This document shows, piece by piece, positions 46,801 through 57,916 of a stretch of DNA of 64,000 nucleotides. The DNA comes from Nitrosospira lacus (GTDB lineage Bacteria > Pseudomonadota > Gammaproteobacteria > Burkholderiales > Nitrosomonadaceae): positions 372,001 through 436,000 of the forward strand of contig NZ_CP021106.3 of the NCBI RefSeq assembly GCF_000355765.4. Reading direction: 5' to 3'. The translations under genes and the position numbers were made by a program. Numbering within the stretch: position 1 is the stretch's first letter; every line of letters begins with the position of its first letter. The notes below the pieces were generated by a model that was given only the letters and a program-made list of their open reading frames with translations, ran no database searches and was not told the DNA's origin.

Positions 46801-48114
46801 CTACGGTATTTTCTTCGCCTGCTTGTCCAGCTCACGCAAATGCACCAGCTTTTCCGAAATTTTACCCTCCAACCCACGTACAGTCGGTTCGTAAAACCTA
46901 ACCGCCGGCATACCTTCCGGAAAATAATTTTCCCCGGCGGCGTAAGCTTCCGGATCGTCATGAGCGTAGCGATACTCATGTCCATAGCCTAGCTCCTTCA
47001 TCAACCTGGTGGGCGCATTCCGTAAATGCTCGGGGACACGATGTGACGGGTTGCTGCCTATGAAAGACCGGGCTTTATTATACGCAAGGTAGGCGGCATT
47101 GCTCTTCGGCGCGCAAGCAAGATATAGCGTTGCTTGCGCTAGGGCGAGCTCTCCCTCCGGACTTCCCAGCCGTTCGTAAGTCTCGATGGCATCGAGCGCA
47201 ATCCGCAATGCGCGCGGATCAGCCAGGCCTATGTCCTCCACCGCCGCGCGAATCAACCGGCGTCCAATGTAAAGCGGATCGGCCCCACCGTCTATCATGC
47301 GGCACATCCAGTACAGTGCGGCATCGGGGCTGGAACCGCGGAGCGATTTATGCAGCGCTGAGATCTGATCGTAAAATTCATCACCGCCTTTATCAAAGCG
47401 GCGCGTTCCGCGGGAGAGCGTGCTACCGACATAATCCGCTGCTATTTCAGTAACTCCGGCGATGGCTGCCGCGGTTTTTATTTGTTCCAGCAAATTGAGC
47501 AAGCGCCGCGCATCGCCATCCGCATATCCGATCAATAAACGTCTGGCGTCCTCGGTAAATCTTAATCCCTGCAATGCCATATTGATCGCTCGTTCAAACA
47601 GGATTGAGAGATCGTCTTCAGACAAAGCGGCAAGCACGTAAACCTGCGCGCGCGACAATAGTGCATTGTTGACTTCAAACGAAGGATTCTCGGTGGTAGC
47701 ACCGACGAATGTCACCAGGCCCTGCTCGACATACGGCAGAAACGCATCTTGCTGCGACTTGTTGAAGCGATGCACCTCGTCCACGAACAGAATGGTGTGG
47801 CGGCCCGATTGTTGCAATATGGATTGCGCTCGTTCTATCGCATCACGGATATCCTTGACGCCCGACAATACCGCCGACAGCGCAATGAACTCGGCGTCAA
47901 ATGCCTGCGCCATAAGCCGCGCCAACGTAGTTTTGCCGGTACCAGGCGGTCCCCACAATATCATTGAATGAGGCTTGCCGGATTCAAACGCGAGCCGCAA
48001 TGGCCTGCCCGCGCCAAGCAGGTGCGACTGCCCCACAACGTCTCCCAGTTCTTGAGGACGCAATCGTTCCGCGAGCGGAGCTGCAGGCTCCCGCTTTTCG
48101 AACAAATCAATCAC
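46801..48114 (-). CDS. rarA: Replication-associated recombination protein RarA
   Basis: A 437-residue AAA+ ATPase of the RarA/MgsA/WRNIP1 family, which acts at stalled replication forks. Walker A is GPPGTGKTTLA and Walker B LFVDEVHRFNK; GATTENPSFEVN (sensor 1) and SRAQVYVL follow. The C-terminal tetramerisation region has PLYIGRRLIRAAVEDIGLAD and YLACAPKSNAAYLA. Length is as in E. coli (447). It overlaps lolA by 8 bp, typical for the conserved lolA-rarA-serS operon. Confidence 0.96.
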   Translation of the reverse strand: MIDLFEKREPAAPLAERLRPQELGDVVGQSHLLGAGRPLRLAFESGKPHSMILWGPPGTGKTTLARLMAQAFDAEFIALSAVLSGVKDIRDAIERAQSILQQSGRHTILFVDEVHRFNKSQQDAFLPYVEQGLVTFVGATTENPSFEVNNALLSRAQVYVLAALSEDDLSILFERAINMALQGLRFTEDARRLLIGYADGDARRLLNLLEQIKTAAAIAGVTEIAADYVGSTLSRGTRRFDKGGDEFYDQISALHKSLRGSSPDAALYWMCRMIDGGADPLYIGRRLIRAAVEDIGLADPRALRIALDAIETYERLGSPEGELALAQATLYLACAPKSNAAYLAYNKARSFIGSNPSHRVPEHLRNAPTRLMKELGYGHEYRYAHDDPEAYAAGENYFPEGMPAVRFYEPTVRGLEGKISEKLVHLRELDKQAKKIP

Positions 48115-48730
48115 TGATTACGTCCACCCCTTCAGGGGGAGTAAACTTGAACAACTCTGACGAGAGCCTGGGGTTTTGTTCCATCCGGGAAAACGTAAGC
48201 ACCGTCGTCTGACCAAAATTATCGTGCAACTCCATTGCTTTCAATCCGCCCGCAGGGGTGAATCCCAGACGCACCCATTCAAAAGTCCCCTCCTTGGTTC
48301 TGGGTTTTGCTTCGAGCCATTCCGTATCCCCCTGTGATCCGATTTCAGTCAAATCAAAATCGGCCTCGATATTGCTGCTGCCCGCGAGCAACGCGGCGGG
48401 ACTGGTACCGATAGCGAGATCCAGCTTGCGTACCGTCACCTGATCAAGATCGCGATCGTAAAACCATATCCGGGCGCCATCCCCGACTATCAATTGCTCA
48501 TAAGGTTTTTCGTATACCCACCGGAATTTACCAGGACGCTCGAATTGCATGGTGCCGCCGCCTCTTTGCACCACGCGCATATTTTTGTCCAGGACCGTCT
48601 GCACAAACGTCGCGCGAACGGTACGCGTATCCTGGACAAAAGTCTTGAGACTGCTAAGCGCCCCTGCCTCCGCAATGGAAGTAAACAAGGAAAGCAGCAG
48701 CAAGAAATAGGATCGTTCTAGAAAATTCAT
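48107..48730 (-). CDS. lolA: Outer-membrane lipoprotein carrier LolA
   Basis: A 207-residue periplasmic chaperone that carries lipoproteins from LolCDE to LolB. A signal peptide (MNFLERSYFLLLLSLFTSIA, cut near AEA) is followed by the LolA segments TRTVRATFVQTV, GTMQFERPGKFRWVYEKPYEQLIVGDG in two blocks and WFYDRDLDQVTVRKL. The start at 48730 gives a proper signal peptide; a longer frame adds 27 residues before it. Normally ftsK lies directly upstream; here amoC, in the opposite direction, is between them. Confidence 0.93.
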   Translation of the reverse strand: MNFLERSYFLLLLSLFTSIAEAGALSSLKTFVQDTRTVRATFVQTVLDKNMRVVQRGGGTMQFERPGKFRWVYEKPYEQLIVGDGARIWFYDRDLDQVTVRKLDLAIGTSPAALLAGSSNIEADFDLTEIGSQGDTEWLEAKPRTKEGTFEWVRLGFTPAGGLKAMELHDNFGQTTVLTFSRMEQNPRLSSELFKFTPPEGVDVISD

Positions 48731-49033
48731 ATGTTTCTCGATAGTATTGAGCAAGCGACACGCATCGATAAGAGTCTCCGAAAGAAGCCACAATTTACTC
48801 TGCGCGTGCATTCAATGCGCCCATCATGGCACGTAATCCCGACTTTATCGAGATTGCTACTGCGATTTTACCGGCTTCTGCCGTTATCAGGGCGGATAAA
48901 ACGCCTTGACCCGATGTCATCACAGGAGCACCGGTTCGCCTGAAGATCATCCGTCCAATTCGAGTGTCTTATACAGATACTATTGTTTTATGCCTGATTA
49001 AAAGATTACAGGAAAAACCACAATGTATTTGTG
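48731..49033. other. Divergent region between lolA and amoC
   Basis: About 300 bp that separates the divergent lolA and amoC starts, so it carries the promoters of lolA-rarA-serS and the upstream flank of amoC. The open frames here look like chance. No direct repeats or insertion sequence ends were seen. Confidence 0.4.
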
Positions 49034-49062
49034 GGAACTACATGAAAGTATCAAAGTCTAAA
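49034..49062 (+). promoter_or_regulatory. Sigma-E-type promoter upstream of amoC
   Basis: GGAACTA at 49034-49040, a 16-bp spacer, and TCTAAA at 49057-49062 match the sigma-E consensus GGAACTT-N16-TCnnA with one change. Transcription would start near 49069, leaving a leader of about 68 nt before the ATG. No better sigma-70 promoter was seen near. In Nitrosomonas europaea the lone amoC copy is known to belong to the sigma-E stress response, which supports the call. Confidence 0.6.
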
Positions 49063-49091
49063 CTACGCTTGCGGATTTATTTCGCTGCTAA

Positions 49092-49949
<858 letters not shown>

Positions 49950-49981
49950 CGGCTGATCCTGAGAGACCCTGGTAGGGCTGG

Positions 49982-50016
49982 CCGCCCTGCTCCTGCAAGA
50001 TGGGGGAGCGGGGCGG
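49982..50016 (+). terminator. Terminator of amoC
   Basis: CCGCCCTGCTCC (49982-49993) pairs with GGAGCGGGGCGG (50005-50016) over 12 bp with one G-U pair, followed by a short TATCATTT. It lies 33 bp after the amoC stop, so amoC is a single-gene unit. The stem is very stable though the T-tract is weak. Confidence 0.75.
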
Positions 50017-50138
50017 TATCATTTGTGGCACAGTCAGCGCCAAAAAAGACTGGATCGGTCACAAGCAGCAAGCAACGAAGTTGCATAGCAATTCATCCGC
50101 GACGCTCAAAATCCTGCATGGCGGCAATTGGAATAATT

Positions 50139-52445
50139 CTAATCACTCCGCGTCGCAGGAACGAGCACTTCCCGGTTACCGTTGGTTTGCATGGCCGAAA
50201 CAAGCCCGGCGCGCTCCATCTCCTCAATTAACCGCGCAGCCCGGTTATAACCGATACGCAAGTGTCGTTGCACCAGCGAGATCGAGGCGCGACGCGACTT
50301 GAGCACCATCGCGACGGCTTCGTCGTAAAGTGGATCAGCTTCACCGCTTTCCTGTCCGGCCACGCCATTACTTTCGCCTGTATTGCCGCCACTTTCTTCT
50401 TCGATTGAGTTAAGCACTCCATCCACATAGCGCGGCTCGCCATGTTCCTTGAGATATTCCACCACACGATGCACCTCCTGATCGGCGACAAAAGCACCAT
50501 GTACCCGCTGTGGATAGCCGCTGCCAGGTGGCAAATAAAGCATATCCCCCTGCCCCAGCAGCGCTTCCGCCCCCATCTGATCGAGTATGGTGCGTGAGTC
50601 CACCTTACTCGATACCTGAAATGCTACCCGCGTCGGAATATTGGCCTTGATCAACCCAGTGATCACGTCCACCGAGGGGCGTTGCGTGGCGAGCAGCAAA
50701 TGCACGCCTGCGGCACGGGCTTTTTGCGCAAGTCTTGCGATTAATTCCTCGACTTTCTTGCCCACCACCATCATCAAGTCTGCCAACTCGTCTATGACCA
50801 CCACAATCAGCGGCATTTCCTCCAGTGGCTCAGGCGCATCCGGCGTCAGGCTGAACGGATTGACAAGCGGCTTATCGTTCTTGATGGCATCGCGGATTTT
50901 TTGATTGTAACCGCCGAGATTACGCACGCCCAGCGACGACATCAGCTTGTAACGGCGCTCCATCTCGGCCACGCACCAGCGCAACGCACTCGCCGCCTGC
51001 CGCATATCGGTCACCACAGGCGCCAGCAGATGGGGAATGCCTTCGTATACGGACAGCTCAAGCATTTTCGGATCCACCAGAATCAGGCGCACCTGCTCGG
51101 GCGTCGCCTTGTAGATGAGACTCAGGATCATGGCATTGATCGCCACCGATTTACCCGATCCTGTCGTTCCAGCTACCAGTACGTGCGGCATTCTGCCCAG
51201 ATCGGCCACCACCGGATGTCCGCCAATATCCTTGCCTAACGCGATAGTCAGGGGTGACCCCATGTCGGAATATGCCTGCGAACTGAGGATTTCCGACAGG
51301 CGGACCACCTGCCGTTTGGGATTGGGGATTTCCAGACCCATGCTGGTCTTGCCGGGGATGGTTTCGACCACGCGTATACTCACCACAGACAGGGAACGTG
51401 CCAGATCTTTCACCAGATTGAGGATCTGATTGCCCTTCACGCCTATTGCCGGCTCGATCTCGTAGCGGGTAATGACCGGGCCGGGATAAGCCGCCACCAC
51501 TTTGACCTCGACGCCAAAATCGATCAGCTTGCGTTCAATCAGGCGGGACGTAAATTCAAGCGTGTCTGTCGACAGCATTTCCACATCCTTGGGCGGCTCA
51601 TCCAGCAGATGCAGCGGCGGCAAGGGAGAATCGGGCAAATCGACAAACAGAGGCGTCTGTTTCTCTTTGATGACACGTGACGACTTGAGAATGATGGTGG
51701 CCGGGGGCTCAATATGCAAAGGCGGGTTTTCGTGGAAGCGCTTCTTGCCGACCTCCACCAATTCATCGCGCTTGATTGCCGAAACAACGCCTGCGCGCCG
51801 GTCTTGCCAATCCTCCCAGCTGCGCCGGGTAAACAACCAGGTACCCTCAATCAATGCCCCCAGTCTCTCAGCGAAGCGCACCCACGACAGGCCGGTAAAC
51901 AAGCTGAATCCGATCGCCATCAATATCAGCAACGCCAGAGTCGCACCCGTGAAACCCAGCATTTGCGACAGATTCTGGTTGATTAGCTGACCCAGCACGC
52001 CTCCCGGAGCCTGTGGCAGCATTATTTTGAGTGTATAAAACCGCAGCGCTTCAAATCCGCTGCTGGCGGCCAGCAACACCGCGAAACCAGCGGCTGAAAC
52101 AAATAATGGACGGCGATCAAATATCCCCACGGCATCAATACGATGATAGCTCCATGCCACCAGATAAAGGAAAAACAGCACCCACCACCAAGCGGAAGCG
52201 CCAAACAGATACAGCAGCAAATCCGCGAGCCACGCGCCAGCAGTTCCTCCAGGGTTAAGGGGGGAGCGGTCACCACTATGCGACCAGCCAGGGTCGGCAC
52301 GATCATAACCATAGAATATCAGCACCAGATAAAGCACCACACCCAGCAGGGCGAGTCCGCAGGATTCGCGCAATAGCCTGACGATCCTCGACGGCAGGGG
52401 ATTGGACCCCGGCTTTTTTGCCATTGGCTTGTTGACAAAGCTCAT
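50139..52445 (-). CDS. ftsK: DNA translocase FtsK
   Basis: A protein of about 768 residues that pumps DNA through the closing septum and activates chromosome-dimer resolution at dif. The N-terminal part has four helices ([17 protein letters not shown] and others), then a short linker, then the RecA-like motor with Walker [13 protein letters not shown] and Walker [14 protein letters not shown], and a C-terminal gamma winged helix ([22 protein letters not shown] in two blocks) that reads KOPS sites. The linker is short, as usual outside enterobacteria. The start is uncertain: ATG 52445 is used, ATG 52424 (MAKKPG) aligns best with homologs, and a GTG exists at 52478; none has a clear Shine-Dalgarno. 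Confidence 0.93.
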   Translation of the reverse strand: MSFVNKPMAKKPGSNPLPSRIVRLLRESCGLALLGVVLYLVLIFYGYDRADPGWSHSGDRSPLNPGGTAGAWLADLLLYLFGASAWWWVLFFLYLVAWSYHRIDAVGIFDRRPLFVSAAGFAVLLAASSGFEALRFYTLKIMLPQAPGGVLGQLINQNLSQMLGFTGATLALLILMAIGFSLFTGLSWVRFAERLGALIEGTWLFTRRSWEDWQDRRAGVVSAIKRDELVEVGKKRFHENPPLHIEPPATIILKSSRVIKEKQTPLFVDLPDSPLPPLHLLDEPPKDVEMLSTDTLEFTSRLIERKLIDFGVEVKVVAAYPGPVITRYEIEPAIGVKGNQILNLVKDLARSLSVVSIRVVETIPGKTSMGLEIPNPKRQVVRLSEILSSQAYSDMGSPLTIALGKDIGGHPVVADLGRMPHVLVAGTTGSGKSVAINAMILSLIYKATPEQVRLILVDPKMLELSVYEGIPHLLAPVVTDMRQAASALRWCVAEMERRYKLMSSLGVRNLGGYNQKIRDAIKNDKPLVNPFSLTPDAPEPLEEMPLIVVVIDELADLMMVVGKKVEELIARLAQKARAAGVHLLLATQRPSVDVITGLIKANIPTRVAFQVSSKVDSRTILDQMGAEALLGQGDMLYLPPGSGYPQRVHGAFVADQEVHRVVEYLKEHGEPRYVDGVLNSIEEESGGNTGESNGVAGQESGEADPLYDEAVAMVLKSRRASISLVQRHLRIGYNRAARLIEEMERAGLVSAMQTNGNREVLVPATRSD

Positions 52446-52601
52446 GAATAGTATTGAGGAAACAGAAACAAGGGGCACTAGGTCTGATTATATAGAGTTA
52501 GCGCAGAGGGAAAAAGCAAACTACGACGAAATCCTATCCGGCCCGAATTTACGAGATAGTAGCAGGGATGTTTGTACGAATACCATCGCCCACTGGCAAA
52601 T

Positions 52602-53897
52602 TCAGGCACGCGCGCCTTCAGCGAGTCTCTGGTCCAGCAACTCGATCCAGTGACTGACTGGTAATGTTGTCCCGCTTTGGATATGCATAAGGCAACCTAT
52701 GTTGGCGGTAGCCACACATGTGGGACTGCCTGATTCCAATGCAGTCACCTTATTTTTCAAGAGCTGTTGCGATAGCTCCGGTTGCAGAATGGAGTAGGTC
52801 CCGGCCGATCCGCAGCAAAGATGGGCATCCGGCACAATGGTCAATTCGAAACCCGCGGCAATCAGAATCCTTTCGATTACACCGCGAATCTGCATGCCGT
52901 GTTGCAACGTACAGGGAGAATGAAAGGCAGGCTTTGATTTTTCTGTGCCGGCCGGCAAGTTGTTGATGAAAGCTTCCAATGTCCGGGTCTCGGCTTCGAG
53001 TATTTCGCTGATATCTTTACACAACTCCGATATACGTGCCGCCTTTTCCGCATAGGCCGGATCATGACGCAACAAGTGGCCATATTCTTTCACCGTCACG
53101 CCGCAACCGCTGGCAGTCATGACGATTGCTTCCACTCCTCCCTTTTCCGGCCCGACATTAATTCTCCTTTCGTTCCCCACATATGGCCACCAGGCGTCCA
53201 CATTGCGGCGCATGTAATCCAACCCCTCCTGCTGGGCATTGAGATGGTACGAAACCGCGCCACAGCAACCCGCGTTTTCCGCTTTGATCAGGGATATACC
53301 CAGGTTGTCCAGTACCCGCGCGGTAGCCGCATTGATATTGGGGGCCAGTGCCGGCTGCACGCAGCCTTCGAGTACCAGCATCTTGCGTGCATGACGAACG
53401 GGGGGCCATGTTCCTGCAAGCGGCCTCTCTTTAGCTTCCGGCGGTATTGAATCTTTCAGGCTGCCCGGAAGCAATGGACGAATGCCTCGCCCCAGTTTCA
53501 ATAGCGACGCAAACACCTTGGAGTTAGGCAAGGTCTGGCGCAGTGCGTACCGCATGGCACCCGCCGCCGCACCGCGCCCCACCTTCTTTTCAACGATGCC
53601 ACGACCAATATCCACCAGCCGCCCATAGCGCACGCCGGATGGGCAAACTGTCTCGCACGCGCGGCAAGTGAGGCAACGGTCAAGATGCAGCTGGGTTTTT
53701 TGCGTAACCGGCTCACCTTCCAACATCTGTTTCATCAGGTAGATGCGGCCGCGCGGGCTATCCAGCTCATCGCCCAGCAGCTGATAGGTCGGGCAGGTGG
53801 CAAGACAGAAGCCGCAATGCACACAAGTCCGCAATATCGCGTCGGCTTCCTGCCCTTCGGGAGAATCCTTGATGAAATCGGCAAGCTTGGTTTGCAC
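52602..53897 (-). CDS. glcF: Glycolate oxidase iron-sulfur subunit
   Basis: A 431-residue GlcF subunit that carries electrons from the flavin subunits to the membrane. Two 4Fe-4S motifs are seen: CVHCGFCLATCPTY near residue 25 and CLTCRACETVCPSG near 76. Two cysteine-rich CCG domains follow, with GCCGAVSYH and CCGSAGTYSI. It ends the minus-strand run glxR-glcD-glcE-glcF. Glycolate, from the oxygenase reaction of RuBisCO, is oxidised to glyoxylate. Confidence 0.94.
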   Translation of the reverse strand: MQTKLADFIKDSPEGQEADAILRTCVHCGFCLATCPTYQLLGDELDSPRGRIYLMKQMLEGEPVTQKTQLHLDRCLTCRACETVCPSGVRYGRLVDIGRGIVEKKVGRGAAAGAMRYALRQTLPNSKVFASLLKLGRGIRPLLPGSLKDSIPPEAKERPLAGTWPPVRHARKMLVLEGCVQPALAPNINAATARVLDNLGISLIKAENAGCCGAVSYHLNAQQEGLDYMRRNVDAWWPYVGNERRINVGPEKGGVEAIVMTASGCGVTVKEYGHLLRHDPAYAEKAARISELCKDISEILEAETRTLEAFINNLPAGTEKSKPAFHSPCTLQHGMQIRGVIERILIAAGFELTIVPDAHLCCGSAGTYSILQPELSQQLLKNKVTALESGSPTCVATANIGCLMHIQSGTTLPVSHWIELLDQRLAEGARA

Positions 53898-54019
53898 TAT
53901 CCTAAATCCGGCAGTTGATCGCTCATTTTTTTATTTAATGCAGCAGTGCAGAAAGACTTTCTTAGAGCCACTTGATCTCCAACGTGATGATAAGGTTGTT
54001 ATAACCCGGACTTGAGATA

Positions 54020-55093
54020 TCAATATTGAGGATACATGCGGCCAGGATTGAATATCCCCATGGGATCGAATTTCTCCTTTAAACGCCGGTGTATAACCAT
54101 CATCGCAGGTTCAAGAGGATGAAATACGTCAGCGCATGATTCGTGGCTGCGAAATAGTGTAGCGTGTCCGCCCGCGGCTTTCGCGATCTTGCGCACAACA
54201 ACGCCGTCGAACCCTGACTCACCTGCCCACCAGCGCAGTGCGCCGCCCCACTCCATCAACTGCTTCCCCGGTAGCGGCAGTGGCGGAGCCGTCGATTTTA
54301 TGGATAGGCGCCAGAAGGATTTTCCGGATTGAAAAAAAGAATGTGACTGTTCGCGTATCGATTCCCAGAAAGCCGCTCCGTCAACGATTTCATCGCCTCC
54401 CAGTTTCGCATGCGCTGCACGCACTGCAGGTTCGGCGCCAGAGAGTCTCACAGCAAGTTCGCCATCGTAAAAACAGGTCGCGGAAACCGGCAGCGGCTTG
54501 CCTGCCCAACGATTCATCCTGTCTATGGCCTCAGCTTCCGTCATGGCCATCCGTAGCGTGATTTCCATTGGCGGTAGCGGCAGCACCTTGAACGAAACTT
54601 CCAGCAACAAGCCCAGCGTCCCCATCGATCCCGTCATCAAACGCGAGATATCATAGCCCGCGACATTTTTCATGACCTGTCCGCCAAAACGCAGATCATC
54701 TCCTCTGCCGTCAAGCATGCGTACTCCCAGCACAAAGTCGCGCACCGCTCCGGCGGCTGCCCGGCGTGGACCCGACAGGCCAGTCGCGACACAACCGCCC
54801 AGCGTAGCGGCAGGTAAAAAATGCGGCGGCTCGAACGCCATCATTTGACCATGCTTGCACAGCTCGGTTTCGAGATCGGCCAAACGAGTGCCGGCGCGGG
54901 CAGTCAACACCAGTTCGGTCGGCTCATAATCCACGATTCCCGCATAAGCGCTCGCGTCAAGAACACGTTCATTCCGTCCCATAACGCGATTACCGTAGAA
55001 ATCCTTGCTGCCCCCGCTGCGTATACGCAGCGTTGCCTTATCCGCGGCGGCAGCGCGGATAAGGCCGGTAAATTGATCGATGATAGATTGCAT
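54020..55093 (-). CDS. glcE: Glycolate oxidase subunit GlcE
   Basis: A 357-residue FAD-binding subunit, shorter than GlcD and related to it. Motifs include LRIRSGGSKDFYGN near the start, ELVLTARAGTRLADLE, ALPAATLGGCVATGLSGPRR-like LPAATLGGCVATGLSGP, and GRGDDLRFGGQVMKNVAGYD followed by LMTGSMGTLG. Length and layout fit GlcE. It is located between glcD (216-bp gap) and glcF (122-bp gap). Confidence 0.93.
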   Translation of the reverse strand: MQSIIDQFTGLIRAAAADKATLRIRSGGSKDFYGNRVMGRNERVLDASAYAGIVDYEPTELVLTARAGTRLADLETELCKHGQMMAFEPPHFLPAATLGGCVATGLSGPRRAAAGAVRDFVLGVRMLDGRGDDLRFGGQVMKNVAGYDISRLMTGSMGTLGLLLEVSFKVLPLPPMEITLRMAMTEAEAIDRMNRWAGKPLPVSATCFYDGELAVRLSGAEPAVRAAHAKLGGDEIVDGAAFWESIREQSHSFFQSGKSFWRLSIKSTAPPLPLPGKQLMEWGGALRWWAGESGFDGVVVRKIAKAAGGHATLFRSHESCADVFHPLEPAMMVIHRRLKEKFDPMGIFNPGRMYPQY

Positions 55094-55245
55094 ATTTACA
55101 TTGAATCACTTACGGCCCGTCGGATTTTAAGAATCAAAGCACAAAAGTGACTGGGTGAGGATAGATTGTACGATTTTGAAGGCCAATAATTGATCGATTA
55201 GCCGAATAAGCGGTGAAACAGGGGCCGCCCGATGCTTTTGGCCTC

Positions 55246-55271
55246 GGCTGTTGCAACCGATTTCCCTTACG
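55246..55271 (+). repeat. Dispersed repeat copy 4 (diverged)
   Basis: GGCTGTTGCAACCGATTTCC then CTTACG matches the first 26 bases of the copy at 32441 at roughly 20 of 24 positions. It lies in the gap between glcD and glcE. Confidence 0.4.
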
Positions 55272-55309
55272 TTCGAGAGGCAGTCCCGGGATGCAGATTA
55301 ACCCGTTTC

Positions 55310-56764
55310 TCAAAATCTTGGCAATTCAGGAAATTTGTCTTCACCCCGATGCACGTGCATGGCGCCATGTTCGGCGCAACGGCGCAGGGTCGGTACGGCT
55401 TTTCCGGGATTCAAAAGTGCGTCAGGATCGAATGCCGCTTTTACCGCATGAAATGTTTCAAGCTCCCCGGCCTTGAATTGTGAGCACATCTGATTGATTT
55501 TTTCGATACCGACGCCGTGCTCGCCCGTAATGCTTCCCCCGGCCTGGATGCACATCTGGAGTATTTTTGCGCCAAATTCCTCGGTCAGCTCCAGTTCGCC
55601 GGGCCGATTGGCATCGTAAAGAATCAGCGGATGCAGATTGCCATCGCCCGCGTGAAAGACATTCATGCAACGCAGACCGTATCCGGCGGAAAGGGTTTCA
55701 ATTCCACTCAACACCTGCGCAAGCTTGCTGCGCGGAATAGTCCCGTCCATGCAGTAGTAATCAGGTGAAATACGACCTGCGGCCGGAAAGGCCGCTTTAC
55801 GACCAGCCCAGAACTTGAGCCGTTCAGCTTCGTCGCGAGAAGCTCTGATTTCGGTTGCGCCACTCCTGTTCATGATCTCGCCAATACGCCGGATTTCCTC
55901 CGCCACTTCCTCCATCGAACCGTCGGATTCGCATAACAGGATCGCCTCCGCCTCAAGATTGTATCCTGCGTGGATATACCCCTCCACTGCGTGCGTGGCG
56001 ATTTTATCCATTATCTCCATGCCGGCCGGAATAATGCCGGCACCAATCACATTCGCTACCGCATTGCCCGCCTTCCGTATGTCGTCAAATGCCGCCATGA
56101 CGACTTGCGCTTTTTCCGGTCTGGGCAGGAGTTTTACAGTGACTTCGGTAACGATACCCAGCATGCCTTCACTGCCGGTCATGAGCGCCAGCAGGTCGTA
56201 GCCCGGGGAATCCAAGCCCTCTCCACCCACTTCGAGAACATCACCCTCAATGGTCATCACCCGCAATTTGAGGATATTGTGCACCGTGAGCCCATACTTC
56301 AGACAGTGCACGCCCCCGGAATTTTCCGCCACGTTGCCGCCAATGGAGCAGGCTATCTGCGACGAGGGGTCAGGTGCGTAGTACAGGCCATGGGGTGCCG
56401 CCGCTTCGCTGATGGCAAGGTTGCGCACCCCCGGTTGCACCCGGGCGATACGTGCGGCCGGATCGATTTCCAGTATGCGCTTCAATTTGGCAAGCGACAG
56501 AAGAACGCCTTCCGCATGGGGCAGCGCGCCGCCGGACAGACCAGTGCCCGCGCCACGTGCCACAACCGGGGTTTTCGATACGTGACAGATCTGCAGAACT
56601 TCGGCCACTTCCTCTTCAGTTTCCGGCAACACCACAATCATGGGCGTTTGCCGGTATGCCGATAGACCGTCGCACTCATACGGCCGCAGATCTTCACTCT
56701 CATGGAGCACCGCGTGCTGCGGAAGAAATGCGCGCAGCCGGGTAACAAGTTCAAGAGGTTTCAT
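55310..56764 (-). CDS. glcD: Glycolate oxidase subunit GlcD
   Basis: A 484-residue FAD-dependent catalytic subunit that oxidises glycolate to glyoxylate. The FAD-binding loop is VVARGAGTGLSGGALPH (near residue 68); YAPDPSSQIACSIGGNVAEN and the C-terminal NVFHAGDGNLHPLIL and ITGEHGVGIEKI are typical. It overlaps glxR by 4 bp (ATGA), so the two are co-translated. Together with GlcE and GlcF it forms the membrane-linked oxidase. Confidence 0.94.
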   Translation of the reverse strand: MKPLELVTRLRAFLPQHAVLHESEDLRPYECDGLSAYRQTPMIVVLPETEEEVAEVLQICHVSKTPVVARGAGTGLSGGALPHAEGVLLSLAKLKRILEIDPAARIARVQPGVRNLAISEAAAPHGLYYAPDPSSQIACSIGGNVAENSGGVHCLKYGLTVHNILKLRVMTIEGDVLEVGGEGLDSPGYDLLALMTGSEGMLGIVTEVTVKLLPRPEKAQVVMAAFDDIRKAGNAVANVIGAGIIPAGMEIMDKIATHAVEGYIHAGYNLEAEAILLCESDGSMEEVAEEIRRIGEIMNRSGATEIRASRDEAERLKFWAGRKAAFPAAGRISPDYYCMDGTIPRSKLAQVLSGIETLSAGYGLRCMNVFHAGDGNLHPLILYDANRPGELELTEEFGAKILQMCIQAGGSITGEHGVGIEKINQMCSQFKAGELETFHAVKAAFDPDALLNPGKAVPTLRRCAEHGAMHVHRGEDKFPELPRF

Positions 56765-57693
56765 AGCTCAACAGTCCGATTCCCATTCGCCGAATCCGGT
56801 TTATTGGATTTTGATTGAATCTCATGATTCGCCAATCTTTCCAAAGCCTGCACCAAAGCTGAACTATCCAATTTTGCGCCATCGTAAGCGACACAGGCAT
56901 TGAACAGCTCCTGGGTAGCGGCAGTATTAGGTAAACTCACGCCCATCGCGCGCGCGCCGGAAAGCGCGATATTCAAATCCTTTTGATGCAGTTCAATGCG
57001 AAATCCCGGATTGAATGCGCGCTCGATCATGCGTCCGCCATGCACCTCCAGGACGCGCGACGCGGCGAATCCGCCCATCAGGGCTTGACGCACCCTGGCA
57101 GGGTCGACGCCGGCCCTGGATGCAAACAACAACGCCTCACCCACGGCCTCGATAGTGAGCGCAACGATGATCTGATTGGCAATCTTGCAAGTCTGACCGG
57201 CGCCATTATCCCCGATCAAGGTAACGCTTTTGCCCATTAACTCAAGGACAGGCTTCACTTTCTCAAATACCGTTTCCGTGGCCCCCGCCATAATGGTAAG
57301 GGTGGCATTCTTCGCGCCTATATCACCCCCCGACACGGGGGCATCCACATAATCACAACCGAGCTGGTTGATCCTGGCGGCAAATACCCGGGTCTCAATG
57401 GGAGAAATGGAACTCATGTCCACCACGATCTTGCCTGGCGTCAATCCCTGTGCCAAGCCATTCCCACCGAATAATACGCTCTCCACATCCGGGGTGTCGG
57501 GCAGCATGGTAATAATGATTTCAGCATTTTGCGCCACTTCTCGGGGTGAAAAACAAGCCTCGCCCCGTTGCTCGAGCAATTCTTGCGGCACGCCGCTACG
57601 CGAATACAGAAACAACGCGTGCCCGCCATTGATAAGATGCCCGGCCATAGGCTTGCCCATGATGCCAAGACCAATAAAACCAATATTCATCAC
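56761..57693 (-). CDS. glxR: Tartronate semialdehyde reductase (GlxR/GarR)
   Basis: A 310-residue beta-hydroxyacid dehydrogenase. The Rossmann start IGFIGLGIMGKPMAGHL, the substrate loop DAPVSGGDIGAKNATLTIMA, the catalytic Lys in GQTCKIANQIIVAL and the HQKDLNIAL segment all fit the GlxR/GarR branch, which reduces 2-hydroxy-3-oxopropionate to glycerate; 3-hydroxyisobutyrate dehydrogenase is the main alternative. Its 4-bp overlap with glcD points to the glyoxylate-to-glycerate route, which also needs glyoxylate carboligase, not seen here. Translation may begin at the first or second Met. Confidence 0.87.
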   Translation of the reverse strand: MMNIGFIGLGIMGKPMAGHLINGGHALFLYSRSGVPQELLEQRGEACFSPREVAQNAEIIITMLPDTPDVESVLFGGNGLAQGLTPGKIVVDMSSISPIETRVFAARINQLGCDYVDAPVSGGDIGAKNATLTIMAGATETVFEKVKPVLELMGKSVTLIGDNGAGQTCKIANQIIVALTIEAVGEALLFASRAGVDPARVRQALMGGFAASRVLEVHGGRMIERAFNPGFRIELHQKDLNIALSGARAMGVSLPNTAATQELFNACVAYDGAKLDSSALVQALERLANHEIQSKSNKPDSANGNRTVEL

Positions 57694-57916
57694 ATTGTGC
57701 TCATCAATGCGCTAAATGCCGGACCGGCTAGCGCATTCCGGCTTGTCATCCCGATTTCCGGATTTTCTCATGCATCCGGGTGACACTAGCAAACTTTATC
57801 GATATCCCACTGACTAACACAGCTACCGTAGCTCAGAAACATGCGCATAAGCCTTTGAAAAAACCAAAATCAGGTTGAAAATAATTTATCATTCACTATA
57901 TTTTCGAGGAACCGGA

